A DNA stretch of 64,000 nucleotides from assembly GCA_015493635.1 (NCBI GenBank), contig WGCU01000032.1:1-64000 (forward strand), read 5' to 3'. Positions 16,022 to 25,600 of the stretch are shown piece by piece; the stretch's first letter is position 1, and each line of letters begins with the position of its first letter. Made by a program: the position numbers and the translations under genes. The notes beneath the pieces are model-generated. The model was not told the DNA's origin and did no database searches. It saw only the letters and a list, made by a program, of their open reading frames with translations. Origin of the DNA: Spirochaetaceae bacterium (GTDB lineage: Bacteria; Spirochaetota; Spirochaetia; B11-G9).

Positions 16022-16603
16022 ATGGAGATATCCCCAAAGAAACTCAATAGGAAGTTTACCTATAAAGATTATCTTTCCTTGCCCGAGGGCGAAAGATGGG
16101 AACTCATTAACGGTGAGGCCTATGATATGAGTCCGGCACCAAGCCGGAGGCATCAAGATATTACCGGAGCTTTGTTTGTCTTGTTGAAGAATTATTTAAA
16201 GGGAAAGGAGTGCAGAGCAACACGGCTCCCTTTGACGTACGTCTTCCCGGCGGGTTTAAGGCGGACGAGGATGTGGAGACTGTAGTTCAGCCTGATATTT
16301 CCGTCTTTTGCGATGAAAAGAAGCTGGATGAGCGCGGGGGTAACGGAGCTCCGGATCTGGTTGTGGAGATTCTTTCTCCCGCAACGGCCTCCAAAGATTT
16401 AAAGGAAAAGTTTTTTCTCTATGAAAGAGCAGGGGTTAAAGAAGTGGGTTGTGGACCCTGTAAACAAGACTCTTACCGTTTTTATTAGAGGAACCGACGG
16501 CAAATATGCCCGGGGTGTGGTCTATGCAGGCGAAGATGTACTAAAAACTTCCCTTTTCGAAGGACTGGAGATCAAGATGGAAGAGGTATTCGAAGAACGG
16601 TAA
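16022..16603 (+). pseudogene. Uma2-family gene broken by two frameshifts
   Basis: This is a close copy of the intact gene at 11845, starting MEISPKKLNRKFTYKDYLSLPEGE with AGGAGG before the ATG. The frame is lost at about 16205-16215, where one base is missing before CCCTTTGACGTACG, and shifts back at about 16433-16442, where two bases are missing in the GTACTGGG codons. Together the three lost bases restore the first frame, which runs to 16603. The catalytic core between the two shifts is read in the wrong frame, so no active protein is expected. It is a very recent inactivation, as the rest is hardly changed. Confidence 0.82.
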
Positions 16604-16607
16604 ATTT

Positions 16608-16722
16608 GAAAAACCGGACTACTGCCGGATAGATGAGGACGTTTACAGCAAAGTACCTCAGGATATCTGAATTCCTGCCTTCTTGTTTAGGTCCTGGTTG
16701 CTTTGTTGTTTTAAAGTAGCCG
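16608..16722 (+). pseudogene. paralogous Uma2 3'-end junction, empty of the element
   Basis: It begins with the codons for EKPDYCRIDEDVYSKV, as at 12434 and 18047. After a short link it carries a worn version of the minus-strand Uma2 3' end (TTGCTTTGTTGTTTT, then AGTAGCC). The same two pieces flank repeat copy 3 at 12514, but here there is no element between them. Confidence 0.55.
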
Positions 16723-16798
16723 CATCTTCAAACTAAAAAATATAATACACTGCAAAAAGCTTCTTGCATTGGGGTTCAATATTTAGTAGATTAAATAC

Positions 16799-17827
16799 AT
16801 GAGAAGAATAGTCAATCAAATATCTGACATATTTGTTCGTTTTCTGCTGGGTTTGGAAGAGAATAAGCCAATTCTTATTGATTTTATAAACACTATTCTT
16901 CTTGATTCGGAATTTGATCCGGTGGTAGATCTTAAAATACTGAATCCTTTTAATTTAAAAGAAGGGTTAGATGATAAAGAAAGTATTCTTGATGTTAAAG
17001 CCGAAGACAAAGCAGGAAGGGTATTTGACGTAGGAATTCAGGTAATAGGAAATGCTTCTTTTGTAAAACGATCACTTTATTCTCAAACGAGTGAGTGGAG
17101 CGGGACAACTTGGTTCCGTTCCCGAGGGAGTGCAGAGAACGAAAGGTGTCAATACCCCGCGGCTCTGCCGCAGAATAGTCCGCCATAGCAGCCTGGGTCC
17201 AGGGCTCTGCCCTGGGGTATTGATACCTTTCATTACTGGGCAAAAAATTATCACAGCCAGCTAAAGGAAAGTGAATACTACAGGATACTTATGCCGGTGG
17301 TGTGTATAAACATACTGGATTTTGTAATTTTTCATGATATTAAAAAAGCCCGCAGTTGTTTTATGGCTACCGAGAAGAACAATCCTGAATACGTATTAAG
17401 TGAAGACTTTCAGATACATTTTTTTGAGCTTGAGAAAATGGATGTAGAAGGTAGCAAAACATTTAAAAACAGGCTTGAGAAATGGGCTTTCTTTTTTAAA
17501 CAAGAGGGTTTTTTGGATGAGGAGGAAGAGATGCAGGTATTATTAAAGAATGACAAGGTAATGGAAAAAGCACATGAATCCTATAAAAAATTTACAGCGA
17601 ATGATAAAATGCTTAAGATGTATGAAGCCAGAGAAAAACGGATACGAGATGAAGTCAGCAATATTGACTATGCCCGTGAGCAAGGCATTGACAAGGGGAT
17701 TGAGGTAACTGCAGTAAGAATGCTCAAAGAAAATGTTGAAATTTCTTTTATTTCCAAAGTTACTAATATTTCAGAGGAAAAACTGCTTGAGCTCAAGAAT
17801 AAAATTTGGAAATTGACAGAACGTTGA
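16799..17827 (+). pseudogene. PD-(D/E)XK nuclease-family transposase gene split by repeat copy 5
   Basis: The first part (16799-17081) encodes MRRIVNQISDIFVRFLLG, the core with DVKAEDKAGRVFDVGIQV (Asp, Glu and Gln of the PDDEXK_2 fold) and GNASFVKRSLY. The second part (from 17235, same frame) continues WAKNYHSQLKESEYYRILMP and INILDFVIFHD, then a helical tail to 17827. Removing the element gives one frame of about 291 residues, the usual length for this family, with the expected YYWAK at the join. Within the element a stop (17186-17188) ends translation. Internal start sites could still yield the second part (for example ATG 17291), but without the catalytic core. Confidence 0.85.
17082..17231 (+). 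mobile_element. ~150-bp structured repeat, copy 5, inside the Rpn-like gene
   Basis: The element is flanked by ATT (17079-17081 and 17232-17234). Removing it with one ATT rejoins the codons for SLYYWAK. It is three bases shorter than copies 2-4 (ACTTG then GTTCC, missing GTT). The closing stem has one G-T wobble. This is the clearest proof that the element inserts into occupied DNA. Boundaries are uncertain by two or three bases, because TTATT on the left and AT on the right recur at every copy. Confidence 0.92.
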
Positions 17828-17854
17828 ACATGGTGGATCTTTATTATCAGGAGG
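17813..17854 (+). promoter_or_regulatory. repeated leader, copy 3
   Basis: TTGACAGAACGTTGAACATGG, GGATCTTTATTA and CAGGAGG match the leader at 11795. The first bases overlap the end of the Rpn-like gene (its last codons and stop at 17825-17827). The ribosome site now leads only into a decayed Uma2 gene. Confidence 0.5.
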
Positions 17855-18141
17855 CATCAATCGGTTTTGGTATCTCTTGCCAGGATTATTTCCGATATTA
17901 CTGATAAAGGCCAGTGCGAAACCTACGTAGCCCCTTTTGATGTAAGATTCTCCGATAAAGAAGATAAAGAGATAACAACCGTTATTCAGCCGGATATCTC
18001 CGTATATAATGGTCTATAGACTGGGAAGTGACGGTATATTTGAAAAACCGGACTACTATCGGATAGATGAGGACGTTTACAGCAAAGTACTCCGGGATGC
18101 TCAGGTCCCCGTTTCATCTTTGTTGAAAGAGAAAGCTGAGT
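17855..18141 (+). pseudogene. Uma2-family gene remnant with internal deletions
   Basis: One frame, read from about 17863, gives VLVSLARIISDITDKGQC, then YVAPFDVRFSDKEDKEITTV and QPDISVYNGL before a stop at 18017-18019. A second frame from ATG 18010 gives MVYRLGSDGIFEKPDYYR, ending SSLLKEKAE at 18141. The N-terminal quarter and the catalytic stretch (normally DLVVEILSP) are gone. This copy preserves the complete C-terminus of the subfamily whose fragments lie at 12434 and 16608. Confidence 0.7.
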
Positions 18142-18157
18142 AGGGGTACCGGTTAGA

Positions 18158-18235
18158 GCCTGTTTGCTTTACTGTTTTTGGAATAACCCGATCTTTTTTC
18201 TTCCGTTGTCTCCGTATAGTTCTCCGTATCCTCCA
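18158..18235 (-). pseudogene. 3' end fragment of a minus-strand Uma2 gene
   Basis: The bases CCGGTTAGAGCCTG, then CTGTTTTTGGAATA and TATAGTTCTCCGTAT match the last ~80 bases of the Uma2 gene at 12674. No more of that gene is present. With the remnant to its left it forms the same convergent junction as at 12434-12745. Confidence 0.6.
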
Positions 18236-18237
18236 TT

Positions 18238-18330
18238 AATCAGAACATACCTTTTCTGAAGGTGAGAGTTGGGAACTCATTGCAGAAATTGTCTGCGACA
18301 TGAGTCCGGCGTCTTCAGTTTTGTATGATA
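18238..18330 (+). pseudogene. N-terminal Uma2 scrap and filler before repeat B
   Basis: Bases 18255-18320 can be read as FSEGESWELIAEIVCDMSPAS, a worn copy of the Uma2 N-terminal motif (PEGERWELIDG...DMSPAPS). Nothing else recognisable lies in 18238-18343. Together with the pieces to the left, the 700 bases from 17828 to 18525 contain only gene debris, repeat B and an AT-rich leader. Confidence 0.5.
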
Positions 18331-18343
18331 TAGTCGTATTTCA

Positions 18344-18445
18344 TCCGGGGGAAACCCCCTCGCTGCGGAAAGCCTGATCCGCCCCTTTATCCGGGCTCGG
18401 TAACCCTCCGCCCGCGGGGCGGGGCTGTTCCTCCGCTCCCCCCTC
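18344..18445 (+). repeat. GC-rich repeat B, copy 2
   Basis: GGGGGAAACCCCC forms an opening hairpin, then CTCGCTGCGGAAAGCCTGA and TCCGCCCC, and a GC-rich block that matches 11624-11706 nearly base for base. Both copies begin with a G-run/C-run hairpin and end TCCGCTCCCCCCTC. It lies about 100 bases before the large exported protein. Confidence 0.7.
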
Positions 18446-18546
18446 GATAAAGACTTATGTATTGCTTATGGTAATACTGGGATTTTTGCTTCCAAACAGT
18501 AAAAAGTACTTAAAAAATAGAATAAATGGGGTATACTGTTCTGTAT

Positions 18547-21500
18547 ATGAATACTTTGCGTGTTAAATTAATCATTGTACTATTGTATTTCTTTGTAACT
18601 ATTTTCAGAGTAGTGGCTGTTAATTATACATGGACTGGTAATACAAATAGTAATTGGAACGTCGAATCAAACTGGAAAGATGGTGACGGCTTCACTGTTG
18701 GCGATGGTTATCCAGATGGGAATGATGATACTGCAACTATAGATATTGCTGATTCTGTATCAACTCTCGGTGCTAATCTCACTATTGGTAAACTTACAAT
18801 TAATAATGCTGGAGCCACTTTGACTCTTGATCAAAATTTGACTATTGATAATTCTGGTGGTGAAACTGGTGCTCTTATAATAACAGCAGGTGTTCTGGAT
18901 TTAAATTCGAATGACTTAACAATCGACTCATTCTCCAATGATGGAACTCTCCGTCTTCAGGGATTAGAAACTGTTACAATAAATGGGACGAGTCCGCCTG
19001 CTGCTGTGGATTTTGATACCGACAGTGGAATAGTGGAGTACTACGGTGCGGCGTTAACTAATAATTATGGATCGTTATCGGCTGGATATTCTTACTATAA
19101 TCTTGTTTTTAACGATACAGTCGATGGAGATGATACTTGGGCTCTGTCAAGTAATTTAACGGTAAACGGAGATCTAACGATAACAGCCGGAACCCTGGAT
19201 ACAAACGGAAATGATCTGACAGTAACAGGAGCGGCCACAAATTCAGGAACCATAACAGGTGGAGCAGGAACTATTGGCTTTAGCACTAGTTTAACAAGTT
19301 CAGGGACATTGAATTTGGGAGCAGGAGTAGCAACGGTAACAGGAGCAGCAGATTTTAGTGGAGGGACAATAGATTACAACGGGAGTGGGAACGGAGTTCT
19401 TGTTTTAAATGATAATTTAACGTTAACGGCAGGAACGACACTAAGTAATATAGATTCAGGTGATATCATAAGATTTGTTGGAGGTAATAATCAGACAGTA
19501 GAAACCGGAGGGAATGCATTTCCTAAAGTTGAGATAAATAAGAGCGGAGGAAGTGTAACTTTAAACACGGATAATATGACGCAGACAGCTGGATCAGTTC
19601 TTAGTTTTAGCTGTACCGGAGCAACAGCAGTAAACCTTAATGCATTAAGCTGGACGCTTCAAAATGCAGTGGATATAAACGATAATGTAACATTTAATAT
19701 AAATGCAGGGATCTTGGCTGGAGGTCAGGCAGTAACAGTATCAGGTACAGGGATTCTGAATCAGACAACAGGTAGTTTGACTGCTTCGAGTTTTACGCAG
19801 TCAGGTACGGGAAGCTCAACACTTGGAACGGGAGTCTTTACGGTAAGCGGGGCGTTTGGTGTAACAGGAGGGAGTTTTACCCAGACAGGAGACAACGGAG
19901 GGAATGCACAGAGTGTAGGATCACTTACAGTAAGTGGAGGAGCATGCAGCTGGGATGATACGAATGTAGGAGGAACGCTTGTATTGGCCGGAGCAGTGAA
20001 TCATACGGATGGTAGTTTATCCTTTGGAAATAAGACAGTAACGGGAGTGACAACCTTTGATATGACGGATCCCGGAGGGGATCTTGATCTTGGCGGAAGT
20101 GATATTACAGCGAGTGGAAATGTAACAATATCAAGTACTGGAGCAGGAGCACTTACGCATGGAACATCAATATTAAGGATGAATGGAGGGAACTTAAGTA
20201 CAGATTCTACTTTGAATAGTCTGGAGATACAGGCAAACTGTACGATGAACAGTTCCATAATTCTTAACGATTCTTTAACTTTAACAGCTGGAACTCTGGA
20301 TGTGTCAACATCAAACTACCAGATAAACATTGGTGGGAGTTGGAATGTTCTCGCAGGTTCTTTTAACCCACAAAATGGAAAGGTGGTTTTTGATGGAACA
20401 GGTTGGATAGATACAGAAAGTTTTTACGATTTAGAAATTGATACTACAGGGGGGCCTTTAACACTCTCTGGTGATATTGATATTAATAATGATCTATTAC
20501 TTACAAATGGAACATTAGATGCTTCAATAACAAATTATCAGATAAATGTGGGAGGAAACTGGAGTAACAGTGGGACGTTTACAGCTCGAAATGGAAAAGT
20601 TGTATTTGATGGACCAGCAATAGAAGTCACAGGAGATAATACCTTTTATGACTTCGAATATTTACAATCAAGTGGCTCTATTAACTTTGGTGCAGGACAA
20701 ACCCAGACCATCAATGGTGATTTCCATGTAGATGGAGGTGCTATAGGCACAACGATAGAGTTAAACAGCACCAATCAGGGGCCCCCAGCAACAAGGTGGA
20801 ATATTACTTTCAATGGGTCTGCTAATATTCTGAATACTGAAATATATAACAGTAATTCTACTAATCCTGTTTTCCCTGACGCATCATGTAACACATTGAA
20901 TTTGCCGCTTTCTAATTACAATAATAATCCAAATTGGGTATTCGGTATACCTGTTACTGCTTCATGGACAGAAGATATTGACGGAGACGGAAGAATTGAC
21001 AGAATACGTGTAAGAGTAAGTGATCTGGTAAATTTAAGCGATACGTTTACTGGAGTAGAGGCGTACGTAGAGGGATATGATATAGACACTTCTATTGGGG
21101 ACCATGGGTTCTCGGTGGGCGGACAGGATTATGAATTTTTTATAAATCTTAAAGAACATAACAATCTTGATACAGATGCACGTCCAAAATGGCAGTTGAC
21201 TTCCAATTCGAACCCCGGTGGTTTGTATGGAACTGTAGGTGGTCGCTTTGTTCTTGCAAGATCAAATTATTGGCCGGACTTACCAATCGACCGTGCAGCC
21301 CCGGCTATCGGCTACACCCTTACTGTTGCAGGAAAAAAACAGATATTTGTTCACATGTCTGAACCGGCGCAGGAAAATCCAAGTGGAGTTATCAAAGCAG
21401 CCGATTTCTCGTACAATGGTACTGCAAATATAACAGGGCTCACCAGGATTACGACAAGCGGGAATGGTACAAGTGAGTTTATTCTTGATCTTGATGCTCC

Positions 21501-22596
21501 GGTTACAGCAGAAGAAATATACAATCAAAAAACGATTAATCTAATTAATCCGTTGAATGATAATACTATTCTGACAACCCCTGTAATTGATTCAAACCCG
21601 GCTGCAAACCCGGCTGCAAATCCTGCGGCAGTTGCCGATACAACACTTCCTGCATCTACCGATATAGCCCGGGTTTCAGATCTTGGTCTCGGTGCTCTGG
21701 GAACGGATAAAACAGGGATTTTTCAGCCTGTCTGGGCAAAGACGGATTCAACAATCCGTGATACCAGGGGAGGTACCGGAAAGATTGACCGGGTGGAGTA
21801 CGGTGATTTTGATTCAAGCGGATGGCTGCAGGATAAGGATTTTACACTGCAAATTTCCCTGGATAGCAGTCTCTCGGTTGCCGGCAGTGAAGCAGTGGAT
21901 CTTGTCTGGGACACGAGTGTGGGAAGCCCGTATCTATTGAACGGAATGTGGCTTCCTTCGTACAATCCTCCTGATTTACCAGTTTCTGTAGTAAATCCGC
22001 AAGGGTATACTACTTTCACTCCCTATCCCCCCACTGCACCTCCTGCTTTTTTCTACAGGGATTATGTGTATGATCTGGTTGACAATCCCGATACAACTGC
22101 GGTTATTCAAAATGCGGTAAGCAGTTCCGGTGCAACCCGAACGTTTCATGTTGATGCATCTAATCCGAAGATTGTGAATGGGAAAGAATTCCAGTTTTTC
22201 TTGCGGGACTCAAACGGGCTCATCTACGCCCGGGTGGGCGACCCCAATGCCTATAACTGGTACCGGACAATCCGGCCGTGGTCTTTCCTTATACGGAATG
22301 TTATTGAGCAGACAGACAGGATAACCATTCTTGACAACGTTATCGATCCCACCAAGGGAGAAAAGGCGGAACTGGAGTATGTCCTCTCGAAGAGCGGGAT
22401 GATAACCATTCAGGTATTCAACCTGGCAGGAGATTTGATAGATATTCTCCATCGGGGACGGCAGTCAGCAGGGGAGTACTCAACCGCATGGGACGGCAGA
22501 AACCGGGCGGGACATATTGTTGCACGGGGTATCTATTTTGTTCGGTTTACCGGACCGGGAATCGATCAGTACCGGAAGGTGATGGTGGTTAAATAG
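18547..22596 (+). CDS. large exported beta-helix protein with FlgD-like C-terminal domain
   Basis: About 1349 residues. A signal peptide (MNTLRVKLIIVLLYFFVTIF) is followed by YTWTGNTNSNWNVESNWKDG, the opening of many bacterial adhesin/autotransporter-like right-handed beta-helices. A long array of short strand repeats follows to about residue 760, with recurring LTLTAGTLD, NYQI(N)xGG and NGKVVFDG units. Around residue 808 stands EDIDGDGRIDRIRV, a calcium-loop-like motif. The last ~85 residues (LEYVLSKSGMITIQVFNLAG...AWDGRN...GIYFVR) form a FlgD Ig-like domain, used in several phyla at the C-terminus of secreted proteins. The first 2.5 kb is poorer in G+C and codon-biased to A/T compared with the last 1 kb. 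ATG 18547 gives the signal peptide; no strong ribosome site is seen. Confidence 0.78.
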   Translation: MNTLRVKLIIVLLYFFVTIFRVVAVNYTWTGNTNSNWNVESNWKDGDGFTVGDGYPDGNDDTATIDIADSVSTLGANLTIGKLTINNAGATLTLDQNLTIDNSGGETGALIITAGVLDLNSNDLTIDSFSNDGTLRLQGLETVTINGTSPPAAVDFDTDSGIVEYYGAALTNNYGSLSAGYSYYNLVFNDTVDGDDTWALSSNLTVNGDLTITAGTLDTNGNDLTVTGAATNSGTITGGAGTIGFSTSLTSSGTLNLGAGVATVTGAADFSGGTIDYNGSGNGVLVLNDNLTLTAGTTLSNIDSGDIIRFVGGNNQTVETGGNAFPKVEINKSGGSVTLNTDNMTQTAGSVLSFSCTGATAVNLNALSWTLQNAVDINDNVTFNINAGILAGGQAVTVSGTGILNQTTGSLTASSFTQSGTGSSTLGTGVFTVSGAFGVTGGSFTQTGDNGGNAQSVGSLTVSGGACSWDDTNVGGTLVLAGAVNHTDGSLSFGNKTVTGVTTFDMTDPGGDLDLGGSDITASGNVTISSTGAGALTHGTSILRMNGGNLSTDSTLNSLEIQANCTMNSSIILNDSLTLTAGTLDVSTSNYQINIGGSWNVLAGSFNPQNGKVVFDGTGWIDTESFYDLEIDTTGGPLTLSGDIDINNDLLLTNGTLDASITNYQINVGGNWSNSGTFTARNGKVVFDGPAIEVTGDNTFYDFEYLQSSGSINFGAGQTQTINGDFHVDGGAIGTTIELNSTNQGPPATRWNITFNGSANILNTEIYNSNSTNPVFPDASCNTLNLPLSNYNNNPNWVFGIPVTASWTEDIDGDGRIDRIRVRVSDLVNLSDTFTGVEAYVEGYDIDTSIGDHGFSVGGQDYEFFINLKEHNNLDTDARPKWQLTSNSNPGGLYGTVGGRFVLARSNYWPDLPIDRAAPAIGYTLTVAGKKQIFVHMSEPAQENPSGVIKAADFSYNGTANITGLTRITTSGNGTSEFILDLDAPVTAEEIYNQKTINLINPLNDNTILTTPVIDSNPAANPAANPAAVADTTLPASTDIARVSDLGLGALGTDKTGIFQPVWAKTDSTIRDTRGGTGKIDRVEYGDFDSSGWLQDKDFTLQISLDSSLSVAGSEAVDLVWDTSVGSPYLLNGMWLPSYNPPDLPVSVVNPQGYTTFTPYPPTAPPAFFYRDYVYDLVDNPDTTAVIQNAVSSSGATRTFHVDASNPKIVNGKEFQFFLRDSNGLIYARVGDPNAYNWYRTIRPWSFLIRNVIEQTDRITILDNVIDPTKGEKAELEYVLSKSGMITIQVFNLAGDLIDILHRGRQSAGEYSTAWDGRNRAGHIVARGIYFVRFTGPGIDQYRKVMVVK

Positions 22597-22687
22597 AAAC
22601 AGAGGAAAGATTATTGTTTGTTTATATTTTCTCATGTATAGTTTACTGCAGGAAATTATGAACATGATAAACATACATGGAGATTTT

Positions 22688-25600
22688 ATGAAAAAAATAT
22701 ATGGTGCTGCTGCTTTTTTGCTCATACTTTTTGCTGCCGGCTGTGCTTCGTTTTCCGGAATAGCTGTTCCCGGGAATGCGGGAAAGGCGGCGGAGCCCTG
22801 GGAACGGTTACCGTTTAAAGCGTCGTACAGGGAGCTGAATACCGCAGCGGACAAAGCTGTTCTTAAAGAGGAAAAAGGAGTGAGAGTTCTCCTTCATCAG
22901 GGGAACTTTACTTTTGATGATTCCGGAAGTCTGGAATCACGGTTTACATGGGTATACAAGATTCTTGATCAGAGCGGTATTGAAAACTGGTCAAGTACCC
23001 AGGTAGCGTGGACCCCCTGGAATCAAACACGGCCGGAGATAAAGGTAAGGGTAACAAATCCGGACGGAAAATCTTATTTTTTGTTAAAGAAAGACATTGT
23101 TGAGCGGTCTGAACGCAGTGAATCCACTAATATATATTCGGACCGGATGATTCTGCGGGCCCCTTTCCCCCGGGTTATGGTCGGCTCTATCATTGAAGAG
23201 GAAATAACGCTTCATGACTCTCTGCCGAGGTTTGATACAGGGATAACCAAAACCTGGTATTTTAAAGGTGCAAATCCCATGCTCATGAGCAGGGTTATTA
23301 TAAATGTTCCCCGGAATCTTCCCTTCCGGTACCGAGTTTTCAAAAACACCACATTAAAACCTGTTGTAAAGACATTGGAAAACGCAAAGCAGTACAGCTT
23401 TGAATATACCCATGTACCTCCGGCAAAGGCTATTGAGCCGGGGATTCCGATCGATGAATCCCACTGGATGAAACTCGCCTTTTCTACCGGAGAATCGTGG
23501 AACAAAGTGGCTGTTGTATATAACACTCTTGTCGAGAAAACCCTTGCCGATTCTGATTTTACTTCTGACATGAAAGAGGTGACCCTGTCCAAAGATGCCT
23601 TTAAAAGCGCGGTAGCCATTACCCAGTGGCTTAACAAAAAGATCCGTTATACGGGGCTGGAACTGGGAGAAAACTCCATTGTTCCAACACTTCCCGAAAA
23701 GACTCTGAGCCGCGGTTTCGGCGACTGCAAGGATAAGGCGGTGATTGTAACGGGAATGATGCGGAAGGCGGGGTTTGATGCTCATGTTGCTCTTCTCAGT
23801 GCGGGAACGTCCGAGGATATAAGTCCCGATCTCCCGGGGCTCGGAGGTTTTAACCATGCCATTGTGTATGTGGGGGGTAAAAACCCCTTTTTTATTGATC
23901 CTACCAGTGAGTTTTCATACAACGGATATCTGCCGCTGGGTGATCAGGGAAGACTGGCTCTTGTTATTGATCCCCGCACAACAACAGTTACACGGACGCC
24001 GGTATCGGTCTCAAAGGATAACCGTACGGTAAAAGACATTACCTATACCATGAAAGATACAGGGTATGCTGATGTTGCCGAATCCATTACCTATTATGGC
24101 GGCGATGACAGTTACTACCGCAGCCGGTATCTTTATTCTAAAAAGAAGGATCTTGAGAAGAGTTTTGATGACTATATTAAAGCAGCATACCGGTTTGGTA
24201 AACGGGAAGCTTTGACCTATTCCAACCCGGATGATTTTTCCAAACCGTTCCATGTATCCTTAAAAATAAGCGGAGTTGGAAGAGGGGTAACAGAAGAGGT
24301 AACCGGATTTGTCGCGATAATGCAGGCAGAGATGGTTAATCGGCTGCCTGATGTTTTTCAATATAAGAACGATGATGATAAACCCCGCAAAAACAAGTAC
24401 AGTTTTTACCAGCCCTTTGTCTATACAAAACGGTATATCATCAATCCCCCTACGGGATTTGTCCCCAGAAAAGTTCCTCAATCGGAGTTTATCAAGCTGG
24501 GGACCGTCAGCCTCTCAAAAAAATATAACGTAACCGGCAACAGAGTAGAAGCGGTATTTGTTCTTGATTCAGGAAAAAAGATTATATCAGCGGCGGAATT
24601 TGAGAAAACAAAGAAGGCTGTTCTTGCCTTTAAGGAAGAGAAGCCTGTTATTCTTAATTTTGAACACATAGGGTACAAGCTTCTTTCAGAAGGGGACTAC
24701 AAAGGGTCAATACAGGAGTTCAAGAAATACTGCGACCTTGAAAAGGATAAGGCTATTCCACGGATACGGCTCGCGGGAGCGCTTCTCCAGGCGGGTCTTG
24801 GAGATGATGCCCGGAAAGCTGCGTTAAAAGCAGTTAGTCTCGATCCGAAGTCAGCAGCTGCACAGGCAAAGCTGGCATGGGTGCTGCAGCATGACGGGCT
24901 GGGCAGACGGTTTATGCCGGGATTTGACCGGGCGGGAGCTGTTGCAGCCTACAAAGCGGCAATTAAACTGGATCCCGATAATTGGTTGTACCATGCGAAT
25001 CTTGCAATTCTGTACGAGTACGATGAAACCGGTCTGCGCTATACGGCGGGTTCCAATCTGGACGATGCTATTGAGCAGTATAAAGCGGTAGGCAGCAAGC
25101 TTGCTGAAAAGGGAATGGAACTTAACCTTATTACTGATTACTTTTACAGCGGCCAGTTTAAGGAACTTCTGAAACTGCTGGATAAAGTTAAAAACAGGAA
25201 TACTGTTTCTCTCTACCGGATAGTGAGCTATGCGGCAATGGGGAATATGGCTTCCGCTTTTTCAGAAGCGGAAAAATCCGCCGATGCAGGCGCAAAGCGT
25301 AAACTTCTTTCAAGTGCCGGTGATATGCTCATCCGTATCAGAAAGTACCATGAAGCTGCTCAGCTTTTTACCGAAGCGGCAAAAGGATCCGATGATGCCC
25401 TTTCGCTGGAAACCCGGGCTTCAACCTTTGAAAAGACAATACCCTACGAAAAGATTACCTTTAATCTGTCAAACCCTGAGGATATTGTCAGAAAGTACTT
25501 TAAAGAACTGTACATGTCCAAAGGAAAAAACTTCGGCGGGATACAGAAACTGGTTACAGAGGATTTTTATAAAAAAGGGATGAACTCCGAAGACAACAGT

